Shown here in pieces: positions 32,389-40,301 of a stretch of DNA of 46,834 bases. This DNA comes from G020353115 sp964389685 (GTDB lineage Bacteria; Bacteroidota; Bacteroidia; Bacteroidales; VadinHA17): contig CAYMFM010000025.1 of the NCBI GenBank assembly GCA_964389685.1, positions 1 to 46,834 of the forward strand. Reading direction: 5' to 3'. Below the pieces are notes generated by a model. That model did not search any database. It had not been told where the DNA came from and saw only the letters and a list, made by a program, of their open reading frames with translations. The position numbers and the translations under genes are program-made. Within the stretch, counting starts at the first letter, position 1, and every line of letters starts with the position of its first letter.

Positions 32389-33410
32389 TCTTCCAGTGAA
32401 ATGGTTCTTAATCGTTTATAGATCCTCTCTTCACGATTGGCTATATCAACCAGAATATCAGCAGCATCTTCATAGGTTTCTTTACTATTCGCCCGGTTTT
32501 TAAATATTCTTCCAGACATAATCGCAAACTGTCGCCAGCGATCACCTGCTTCAGTCATCTCTTTTGATACTTCGTTTAACCATTCTTTTCCAAGTACTCC
32601 TGCTGCTTCCTGTAAGAATGCAGCATAGATAAAGCGAAATCCTGCACCTCCGGTTCCGATTTCCTCCAACATACGGATTACTTGCCCCAGGTAGAGTGAT
32701 GCCTTTTTCGGACCCAGTCTTGCGGGCCATTTTCTCATTCTTTTTGCCAGATACCGGATCCCTTTCACCCCAAACATGGGCAGGGGAATGTTCAACATAT
32801 CCTGACAAGTTTTTTTTATTCCTTTAACAATTGCCCTATCCAGATCATATGTTGGTGAAGCCTTCTTTACATAATACATCCGGCCAATAGGTGGATAGGT
32901 TCCCTTTGCATACCTTACCCTTTTCAAATCATGGTAGGAAAGTTTTTCCGGATTCTCCATGATGGGATCACTGATGGTGTAATCTCCATTTTCACGGCCA
33001 AATACGATGATATTGTGAGCGTTAAAATGGAACCGATAGGGCTTGGGAAAGTATGTCAGGTGAAAAACCCCAACCAGGCAGCCAGTAGGAATTCCCCTTT
33101 TCAAATTTTCATCCAGGGCATCCATGGCATTCTTTGGGTTTACAAACTTTTTCCGGCTGATTTCAATTTTCAAGCTTTTCGTCACGCGTTTAAATATCCA
33201 TCCGGGCAATGGGCGAAATGAAATGACAGGCAAATAGTTCAATTTAATAAATGGCATATAGGAGAAAAACAGTCCCGAACCAATGCCAAAAATCATCGGC
33301 TCACTCAAATCAATGCCATAGAAATTCAACAGATTCGAAGTAACGCCATTTTCGCAATGAGCAGCAGGTCTGTGAACAAAGGGTATGTTATTTTCTTGTT
33401 GCTTCACCAT
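32385..33410 (-). CDS. BtrH-like acyltransferase
   Basis: 341 residues. The N-terminal domain matches the BtrH N-terminal family, with a papain-like set: Cys 19 (PAAHCENGVTSN), His 132 (FHFNAHNIIVFG) and Asp 148 (ISDPI). A C-terminal helical domain (DUF4872 type) follows. In butirosin synthesis BtrH moves an acyl group from a carrier protein to an amine; here transfer of a DarB- or KS-made acyl chain to an unknown acceptor is the obvious inference. It overlaps both neighbours (1 bp with the HTH-like gene, 4 bp with the ATPase), so it is a core member of the operon. Confidence 0.83.
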   Translation of the reverse strand: MVKQQENNIPFVHRPAAHCENGVTSNLLNFYGIDLSEPMIFGIGSGLFFSYMPFIKLNYLPVISFRPLPGWIFKRVTKSLKIEISRKKFVNPKNAMDALDENLKRGIPTGCLVGVFHLTYFPKPYRFHFNAHNIIVFGRENGDYTISDPIMENPEKLSYHDLKRVRYAKGTYPPIGRMYYVKKASPTYDLDRAIVKGIKKTCQDMLNIPLPMFGVKGIRYLAKRMRKWPARLGPKKASLYLGQVIRMLEEIGTGGAGFRFIYAAFLQEAAGVLGKEWLNEVSKEMTEAGDRWRQFAIMSGRIFKNRANSKETYEDAADILVDIANREERIYKRLRTISLEE

Positions 33411-33823
33411 TATTTTTTCCCGGGTTCATTAAACGTACATAATTCATCAACCGTGATCGTAAATGTTTCGGCATATTTTTCGAGTATTTTTTTATCCAGT
33501 TTCCTAAAAACTCCCGGTTTCAAGTGTTTTTTCACCTTTCGTTTGGGTAATTCAAGGTATTGCGCAAGGAGCGAAATATTCATGATATTTTTTTCCATAT
33601 AATAGGCTACCGGACTAACTTTCCCTTCCAATACCTTTTGTCTGGTGTGCTCTACTTTTTCCCGAATTTCATTCCATGCCTGTTTCATGGCTTCATTTTT
33701 GGGTTCCCATCCGGTACTAAATACCTGAACATACTTGCCATTTTCGTCCACGGCATAACAGAGGTCCCTCATTTTGCCTTCCATCAGGCCTGCATCGTCT
33801 TGTGGGACTTCCTTTTTTCTCAT
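33410..33823 (-). CDS. Small HTH-like protein of the resorcinol locus
   Basis: 137 residues, not recognised by name. The N-terminal half has DLCYAVDENGKYVQVFSTGW, then a helix rich in Lys/Glu (about 45-70). The C-terminal half (about 78-130: MNISLLAQYLELPKRKVKKH followed by further helices) looks like an XRE-like helix-turn-helix. It could be a local regulator or an accessory protein. It overlaps the BtrH-like gene by one base and starts 134 bp after DarB, so it opens the tightly packed part of the operon. No -7 box was found in the 134-bp gap. Confidence 0.65.
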   Translation of the reverse strand: MRKKEVPQDDAGLMEGKMRDLCYAVDENGKYVQVFSTGWEPKNEAMKQAWNEIREKVEHTRQKVLEGKVSPVAYYMEKNIMNISLLAQYLELPKRKVKKHLKPGVFRKLDKKILEKYAETFTITVDELCTFNEPGKK

Positions 33824-33957
33824 GATTATCTGGTTAAATGTTGCAGATCAATGAAAACATTCTCTTTTTTTACGATTGCGAATGGATTATCTCCTGGTTC
33901 TGTTTATACTAATTTTCACTGATACAGAATATTAACATTGGCATTCATCCATCTTTT

Positions 33958-35094
33958 TTATACAACGGTCAACAGGGCATAGACATATGAAAAGCGGGCG
34001 CTTTCAGGGATCATCAATAAGATCTTGTTCCCCTGTTTAAGTTTCCCGGAATGGAAAAGCTCTTCCATCATAAAATAGATTGAGGCAGCTCCGACATTTC
34101 CAAGCCGTGTAAGATTGGTATACCATTTTTCCTGGGGGATCTCAGCCCCCCTGGATTTGATTTCATCTGCAATTTTTTTACGAAAATATTCCGATGAGAG
34201 GTGAGGTAAGAAATAATCAATCTCATCAAGGTTCACGTTTTTCCTTTTTATCACATCAACATAAAAATCGGTGCCTTTTTTCACGATGTTTTCATCGAGA
34301 AGTTTCACATCTTGTCGAAGGGAAAAAGCCGACCGGTTGAACAGTTCTTCCGGTTCAAACTCCTTCCAGCCTTTCATCCCGCCATTTCCATTGAGTTCAC
34401 CACCAGCATACATGCAAGTTCCGATTACATTTGCATAGGAGATACTTTCAATCCATTCAATTTTCAAAGAGCGGTTTTCCCCGGGTTTATCCTGCAGTAA
34501 GGCAGCCCCAGCTCCATCAGACAGCATCCATCTGAGAAAATCCTTTTCAAAGGCAAGGATTGGTTTTTTCTCTAACTCTTTCCATGATTCTTCTTCCATG
34601 TGGAAATTCTTGGCTGATTCCCACGAGGAGAATTTTTCTGAGCCGGCACAAACTGCATGTTTTGATTCTCCGGCCAACACGGCGAGATAGCCAAATTTCA
34701 ATGCTTGCATTCCGGTAAGGCAGGCTCCTGACATGGAAACAATTTCAACCGGTTTTGTTTTTAGTTCTCCATGCACCATAGCAGTATGGGATGGTAAGAG
34801 TTGATCGGGCGAAGTTGTCCCACAAGCCAGCAAATCCATATCATTCAAATCAAACCCGTCACCGGCAAGTTTTCTTATTGCCTCAGCGGTTAGTTCTGCA
34901 TTCGAGTGGGTTGAATTCCCGTTTTTATCCATTGCATAAAAACGGTTTGTAATCTGATTATTTCGTAACACAAGAAATTTAGCCCTGGATGACTTACCGC
35001 CAATTTTTCCAAGAATCTCTTCCATCTCCTCATTGGTCACAGGAGCATTTGGAAGAAACTTTGATAGTCGTGTAATGTATACTTCACCTGGCAT
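33958..35094 (-). CDS. darB: KAS III-like condensing enzyme, DarB family
   Basis: 378 residues of the FabH/KAS III fold. Catalytic residues: Cys 125 (MSGACLTGMQA), His 298 (LPHLSSEYF) and Asn 333 (TRLGNVGAAS). It matches DarB, which joins two beta-keto chains in dialkylresorcinol and flexirubin synthesis. The DarA homologue lies 102 bp upstream in the same direction, which is the standard pair. A TATCTTTG box on the minus strand (35137-35144), 42 bp before the ATG, may be its promoter. Substrate chains cannot be read from the sequence. Confidence 0.87.
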   Translation of the reverse strand: MPGEVYITRLSKFLPNAPVTNEEMEEILGKIGGKSSRAKFLVLRNNQITNRFYAMDKNGNSTHSNAELTAEAIRKLAGDGFDLNDMDLLACGTTSPDQLLPSHTAMVHGELKTKPVEIVSMSGACLTGMQALKFGYLAVLAGESKHAVCAGSEKFSSWESAKNFHMEEESWKELEKKPILAFEKDFLRWMLSDGAGAALLQDKPGENRSLKIEWIESISYANVIGTCMYAGGELNGNGGMKGWKEFEPEELFNRSAFSLRQDVKLLDENIVKKGTDFYVDVIKRKNVNLDEIDYFLPHLSSEYFRKKIADEIKSRGAEIPQEKWYTNLTRLGNVGAASIYFMMEELFHSGKLKQGNKILLMIPESARFSYVYALLTVV

Positions 35095-35136
35095 ATCTAT
35101 ATACTAAATTGATAACTACAACAATATATCAACCCG

Positions 35137-35144
35137 CAAAGATA
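35137..35144 (-). promoter_or_regulatory. Candidate -7 box in front of darB
   Basis: TATCTTTG on the minus strand fits TAnnTTTG. A TTTG lies 24 bp upstream (35169-35172), slightly too far for an ideal -33 element. Confidence 0.4.
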
Positions 35145-35196
35145 AGAATTGTTCAGAAAGAATGCATCCAAAATGAAGATTAGCAGGATGGATCGA

Positions 35197-36120
35197 TCAG
35201 GCGATCCCGGAATAATAGCGCATCAATTTCCTTGTCTTTTTGCTGTTTATCGCATGCACCAGGTAAAAAATTACAGATGCGATGGGGGAAACCAGAAAAA
35301 TAACAGTAAACAGGTAGTACTTAAACAGTTTCAGCCAGGGGTCTCTTCTGGGATCCCCATAGGGTCCCTTTTTCAGTATAATCCTTGCCCAAATTTTGAA
35401 CATCATATGGCCCCGCTTCTCAATACTGATCAGCACAAGATCTGGTGATACAGCGCCAAGGGCAACCCATTTCTCCTGTAATCCCTGATAATCGTTTCTC
35501 CTGCATGCATCGGCCAGAACTGTTCCATATTTTGAAGATTCCCGGACATCCGCTTCAGAGACACCTGCCCGTGGAAACAGTCTGCCCCATATTCCTTTAC
35601 CTTCTCTCTCTCCTTTCACCAGCCAGCGGATGATGGTAATGACACTGATTAAATTGGGGGCTTTATCGAGTAATACAATATTCCCAACGAGAGTACCACC
35701 ACCATTGCTAATTTTCTCCTTGACAACTTCATGCGCCATCGCCCACATATTGCGACTGCCAATAATGGTCACCACCGGTTTGCCCTGGAAAATTCTTTTG
35801 GCCTCATCGGACTGAAGAAACGAATTAATGGGTATGGAGGGAGAGAGGTACCAGATTTGATATGCCAGGATAATGAGATTGAAGTGCTCATCCGGGTTAT
35901 GTTGAAGTGGTTCCAGCTCACAGGGTATCCCGGCAACTGATTCCGGAAAAGCCTGGTAAAACTGTTTCCCGCTCCAGGGGAAGGGATAGGGGTTTTTTGG
36001 TTTCAACTCTTCAAACTCCAACATAAATTCTTCATCTTCTTTCAATGAAGATGTAACGGCATGTATTATCTCGGTTAATTGTCCGGTTTGCGAATAATAA
36101 ATGACAAGGACTTTTTTCAT
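35197..36120 (-). CDS. darA: Dialkylresorcinol condensing/aromatising enzyme, DarA family
   Basis: 307 residues from the ATG at 36120 (an in-frame TTG lies at 36132). A flavodoxin-like N-terminal domain (VLVIYYSQTGQLTEI, then ILAYQIWYLSPSIPIN) matches DarA, which acts with DarB to close and aromatise the resorcinol ring. The C-terminus has a hydrophobic segment (about 265-290: LFTVIFLVSPIASVIFYLV), so it is probably anchored to the inner membrane. It is the most upstream gene of the locus, separated by 46 bp from the end of the ABCG-type gene and on the same strand. Confidence 0.87.
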   Translation of the reverse strand: MKKVLVIYYSQTGQLTEIIHAVTSSLKEDEEFMLEFEELKPKNPYPFPWSGKQFYQAFPESVAGIPCELEPLQHNPDEHFNLIILAYQIWYLSPSIPINSFLQSDEAKRIFQGKPVVTIIGSRNMWAMAHEVVKEKISNGGGTLVGNIVLLDKAPNLISVITIIRWLVKGEREGKGIWGRLFPRAGVSEADVRESSKYGTVLADACRRNDYQGLQEKWVALGAVSPDLVLISIEKRGHMMFKIWARIILKKGPYGDPRRDPWLKLFKYYLFTVIFLVSPIASVIFYLVHAINSKKTRKLMRYYSGIA

Positions 36121-36166
36121 ACTATTTTTCAATCAGTAATAGATGCAGTAACTGTACTTCTGTTGG

Positions 36167-39100
36167 TTATCTTTCTTTACGTAATTTAATGTTTTCAAAA
36201 TAGGTGATGACTTTGCGCAACAGATCCATAATTAGGGTTAAATACAAAACAATGGTGGTTAGCCAAATGAAAAAGAGGTTGAACCATTTTGTTTCTATGT
36301 ATCTCCCGTTGATCATTTTATAGGGTGCATAAAAGTGTGCCCTGCCAACATTTGATTCGGGCATCATAAAAACCGGATCTTTCTTCCTTACCAGGCGGTC
36401 ATCCATTTCGACAATTTTATTTACTGCGGTTCGATTGGTCACAATATCAGCCAGTTTGTTGTTGTAATATTTTTGTTTAAACTTATAAACCCCATCCGCT
36501 CCGAGAGAATCAACCAGGTTGTTATAAATGTTATCTTTTCTGTTATTTGCTTCCTGGGCTATTTCAGAAAAGAATAGTTTTGCCAGGTTCAGGAATTCTG
36601 CTGTTTGTTCTCCAACTTCCGGAGTAAATCGTTCAGGGGTTAAATCCTCAATTCCCTCATAGGGATAAAAATCATAGAACCGGTATAATCGGTTCAATTC
36701 GTTTTTTAATATGGTCAGGTTTCCGGCCAGCACGGATTCATTCTCATCTTCCGCTATCGTTCGGAAACACTCCTCAACTTTTATCTCAAGTTGTGGAATA
36801 AGGAAAGAGGTTACATAAGATGCTGAACTGATGGTTTGTTCTTCTTCGAAAAATAATTTTTCAAATTCATTATTTTTAAACTGATCCACAACCATTGCTT
36901 CATAAGCCCAACGGGTAGTCATGAGATCTCCCACAACGGGAACATATTCTTTGTGGGTCAAGCTTTTATGGAGGTCATCAAAATGGATCATGGCTCCCCC
37001 CAACAACAATTGCGGGACCAAAATGAGCGGGATGAGAATATAAATTGACACTACAGAGTTCAGCCCGGCAGATATGTTTAACCCGATCATATTTCCGAAG
37101 CAGGATGTAGTGAAAAGGATTAGCCAGAATGAGAGGAGCATTCCTCTGATCTCAAGTACAGCATTTCCCACCAGAACAAAACTAAGGGTTTGTATTGCGG
37201 ATAACACGAACAGAGACGTGATCTTCGAATTAAGGTAGGTGGTTCGGCTCAGGTTAAGGAATGATTCTCTCTCCAGAATTTTTCTGTCTCTTATGATTTC
37301 CTCCGCACTAACCGTGATTCCCATAAACAGGGCCACTACAATAGACATAAATAAAAACACCGGAAGGTTTTTGTTTTGTTCAAAGATATAACCGGCTTCT
37401 TCGACATACTTTGAAAAGTATCCCAGAATGAATGCCAGCAGTGGAGCTTCAAGGAAATTTATCAACAAGTATTGTCTATTGGTGATTTTCGAAAGCAGAT
37501 TCCGAATTCCGAAGGTGAAGAATTGCTCTCCAACACTTGCTATTTTAAAATTACTTTGGGGTAATTTGTATTCTGTACTATCAATGGTAATTTCGGAATC
37601 AATATTCTCCTGGTATTTTTGAAACCATTCCTCTGGTGATATCCTTCTGCCTTCCAGGGGATTGCCAAATTCATCGATGTTTTTTGTCTCAATAATTTGT
37701 AATATTTGATCCGGATTTACATTTCCACAGGTAGGACATTCACTTTCGGCTGCATTGACCCGTGCACTGATCTTTTTAAAATAGACCACTGCATCGATTG
37801 GATTCCCCGAGTAAATGGGATACCCTCCTTTATCCAGAATCCATAACCGATCCAACATTTTAAAAATGGTTGAGGATGGTTGGTGAATATTCGCTATAAC
37901 GAGTTTCCCCTTTTCGGTTTGCTTTTTCAATATACGGATCAGCTTTTCTGAATCACTGGAAGATAATCCGGATGTGGGTTCATCGACAAACAAGACAGCC
38001 GGTTCCCGAATTAATTCCAACGCAATATTGAGCCTTTTTCTCTGCCCTCCACTAATGAATTTATTCAATGGGTTGCCAACAGGCAGGTCTTTTACATCAA
38101 ACAATTCAAGATCAATAAGAATTCGATTAATACTGTCAATAATTTCCTTTTCTGAAAAATCACTCAGGCATAATTTAGCATTATAATAGAGATTTTGGAA
38201 AACTGTCAGTTCTTCAAACAGCAGGTCATCCTGAGGAACAAATCCCAAATAACTTTTCAGCCTGTTTCTGTATCTATAAACGTCATAACCGTTGATCTTT
38301 ACCGTCCCTCTGTTCGGTTTTTGTTTACCGCTCAGGATATTCAAGAGGGTTGTTTTCCCAACTCCACTTCCTCCCATTATGCCGACCAACTGTCCTGTTT
38401 CTTCTGAAAAATTGAAGGTGTGTATCCCATTCTTGCTTTTCTTGAACCTGAATTCTATCTCTCTTCCGGAAAAAACAACCTGAGGGGTTTTCCCCTCAAC
38501 AAGAAATTTTTTAACGATATCACTGAAATAGATGGATTCTATATTGGGTCCTTTGATAATGGATCCATGGTTGAGGAAATGGGAGCGGGAGGATTCAATT
38601 TTATGCCCTTCCAGGTAGAGGTTCAACTGTCCAAAGTAGCGCAAAACATAGGAGTTGATGCTTTGAATGTAGAGCACCATTATTTTCCCGTAGAGGTTCT
38701 CTTTATAGATATGTTTCTCTTCCGGTACTTTCTTTTTTTTCTTATCCATAAACCAGGCAATATTCTCGGACCATTCCTTGATCTGGTTATCGACGAGTAG
38801 GAGTTTGTCTTTTTCAATTTTGCCTGATTCAGGTTCAAGAATAAAGGTTCGTATATTAATCAGTTCTGAATCAGAAACGTTAAACGTTCTGGCGACCGTT
38901 TCGATGAAATTACTCTCTTCGGGAGTCAAAACATTATCTTCATTCACGAACTCGATCAATTGAAGAAGGACAATGATCCGTTCATCCCGCAACAGGCCTT
39001 TTTTGATCTGCCGGCATACATTGGTTATTTGAAACGAAATGAGCGAATCACTCTCCTTTTGATCCTGTTTAACCTCAAAAAGGAGTTCTCTTTTATAAAA

Positions 39101-39271
39101 ATCCAGGTAATTATCAAAAACCCGTAAATATTCTCCGGTTAATTCCTCGTTCAGATAGCGCCTCAAATACATACTGACGATAGCCCTTCCCCTTTCAGAG
39201 ATTCCTTGTTTATTTACCATGGCAACAATGGCAAACAAATGAATCAATGCATTCAGAATAGACTCACTCAT
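36167..39271 (-). CDS. ABCG-type transporter with N-terminal TerB-like domain
   Basis: 1034 residues. Residues 1-150 are helical and resemble the TerB-like domain (IHLFAIVAMVNKQGISERGR ... LTPEESNFIETVARTF). After a linker (HGSIIKGPNIESIYFSDI) comes one ATPase: Walker A GGSGVGKT (300-307), signature SGGQRKRL (407-414), Walker B LFVDE (427-431) and the His loop IANIHQPSS typical of ABCG. A CPTCG pair lies at about 526. Six helices (about 600-800), a soluble insert and a final C-terminal helix follow. As a half-transporter it should dimerise; cargo is unknown. A lipoprotein gene upstream, separated by a terminator, accompanies it. It lies before the darA locus on the same strand, which may be coincidence. 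Confidence 0.87.
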   Translation of the reverse strand: MSESILNALIHLFAIVAMVNKQGISERGRAIVSMYLRRYLNEELTGEYLRVFDNYLDFYKRELLFEVKQDQKESDSLISFQITNVCRQIKKGLLRDERIIVLLQLIEFVNEDNVLTPEESNFIETVARTFNVSDSELINIRTFILEPESGKIEKDKLLLVDNQIKEWSENIAWFMDKKKKKVPEEKHIYKENLYGKIMVLYIQSINSYVLRYFGQLNLYLEGHKIESSRSHFLNHGSIIKGPNIESIYFSDIVKKFLVEGKTPQVVFSGREIEFRFKKSKNGIHTFNFSEETGQLVGIMGGSGVGKTTLLNILSGKQKPNRGTVKINGYDVYRYRNRLKSYLGFVPQDDLLFEELTVFQNLYYNAKLCLSDFSEKEIIDSINRILIDLELFDVKDLPVGNPLNKFISGGQRKRLNIALELIREPAVLFVDEPTSGLSSSDSEKLIRILKKQTEKGKLVIANIHQPSSTIFKMLDRLWILDKGGYPIYSGNPIDAVVYFKKISARVNAAESECPTCGNVNPDQILQIIETKNIDEFGNPLEGRRISPEEWFQKYQENIDSEITIDSTEYKLPQSNFKIASVGEQFFTFGIRNLLSKITNRQYLLINFLEAPLLAFILGYFSKYVEEAGYIFEQNKNLPVFLFMSIVVALFMGITVSAEEIIRDRKILERESFLNLSRTTYLNSKITSLFVLSAIQTLSFVLVGNAVLEIRGMLLSFWLILFTTSCFGNMIGLNISAGLNSVVSIYILIPLILVPQLLLGGAMIHFDDLHKSLTHKEYVPVVGDLMTTRWAYEAMVVDQFKNNEFEKLFFEEEQTISSASYVTSFLIPQLEIKVEECFRTIAEDENESVLAGNLTILKNELNRLYRFYDFYPYEGIEDLTPERFTPEVGEQTAEFLNLAKLFFSEIAQEANNRKDNIYNNLVDSLGADGVYKFKQKYYNNKLADIVTNRTAVNKIVEMDDRLVRKKDPVFMMPESNVGRAHFYAPYKMINGRYIETKWFNLFFIWLTTIVLYLTLIMDLLRKVITYFENIKLRKER

Positions 39272-39312
39272 TGGATGATTGATTTACCCGCAGAACTGAC
39301 AAGTAATATTAT

Positions 39313-39343
39313 AAAAAAAAAGCCCACACGCAAGCGCAGGCTT
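39313..39343 (-). terminator. Rho-independent terminator after the lipoprotein gene
   Basis: On the minus strand AAGCCTGCGC and GCGTGTGGGCTT pair imperfectly around a short loop, followed by nine T residues. It lies between the lipoprotein stop (39366) and the ABCG start (39271). Confidence 0.75.
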
Positions 39344-39365
39344 AAAATTTTTTCCCGATGATCAA

Positions 39366-40211
39366 TCAGGTAATAATTTCTTCACGGAGTGTTTCAACAG
39401 CAGATGAAATGTCATTGACCTGTTCTTCAGTCAGTGTATCTCCAATGGAATCGTATATTTCCTTTAACGGAGTCAGATCATCAATGAATTCCTGGATAAT
39501 TTGCTCGGCCTGATACTCTTCAAGCAGGTTGATCAATTGTTCAAGTGGTTCTTTTTGTTCATGAATGATCTTTACAATTTCATAATTGTGGTATACGTTG
39601 GCCGAAACATGTGTTGTAAGGAACAGCCCTTCTATCCAGCTACCGCCGATCACCAACAGGGAGAGACTGGCTTTGCCGTTTCTGTTCAAAAAATCGTAGG
39701 TGTCATTAAAGGAATTGGTAATAATTTGAATCAATTCTTCTTTGTCATCCAGTTGTTTTTCAATGCTTCCCACCAACGTTTCATTAAAGGCACTGGAAAT
39801 TTGCAATTCATCGGTAAGCTTTTTTGTTGCCTCCAGATAAAGCATCACTTCCTGTTTCATATGGTAGGTACTTGCATATGCCAGGTCTGCACCATATACC
39901 CCCAGGTTCAGTGCTTTGCTCCTCTCGGTAAAATAACGATCCACATTGTTTACCGAATTTGAAATGCCCAGAATGTATGAAATGCCTATATCGTTGAGCA
40001 TTTGTGTTACTTCGAAAGAACTGGGGAGTGGAGCAATGAATTCTTCAACCTCTTTTTCGATGGCATCTTTCACCATTGGCTGAAAGCGTTCTTTTTTATT
40101 CTCAGCATCTTCGCCAGTTGTTTTTCCTCTACAGCTGGTTAACAGGATAATCAAAAAGAGCAGTAAAATGCCGGAAAATGATAAAGATGAAAATGAGGTG
40201 GACTTTTTCAT
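39366..40211 (-). CDS. Lipoprotein of unknown function
   Basis: 281 residues with a signal sequence and SpII lipobox (LLTSC, Cys about 27). The mature part is almost all helix, with recurring segments such as IGISYILGISNSVNNVDRYF and LNLGVYGADLAYASTYHMKQ. I know no named family, though helical lipoproteins of this type occur in Bacteroidota next to ABCG-like transporters. It has its own candidate promoter and a terminator, so it is a separate transcript. A role with the transporter is a guess from position only. Confidence 0.75.
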   Translation of the reverse strand: MKKSTSFSSLSFSGILLLFLIILLTSCRGKTTGEDAENKKERFQPMVKDAIEKEVEEFIAPLPSSFEVTQMLNDIGISYILGISNSVNNVDRYFTERSKALNLGVYGADLAYASTYHMKQEVMLYLEATKKLTDELQISSAFNETLVGSIEKQLDDKEELIQIITNSFNDTYDFLNRNGKASLSLLVIGGSWIEGLFLTTHVSANVYHNYEIVKIIHEQKEPLEQLINLLEEYQAEQIIQEFIDDLTPLKEIYDSIGDTLTEEQVNDISSAVETLREEIIT

Positions 40212-40246
40212 TTTATTTTGTTTTTAAGCGTTATTTTAACCGGCAT

Positions 40247-40254
40247 CAAATATA
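40247..40254 (-). promoter_or_regulatory. Candidate -7 box of the lipoprotein gene
   Basis: TATATTTG on the minus strand fits TAnnTTTG, 35 bp before the ATG at 40211. No clean -33 TTTG. Confidence 0.4.
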
Positions 40255-40301
40255 CAATAAAATCATTGTTCCGAAGATACCCTGATCATAATTTTATGAA
40301 G

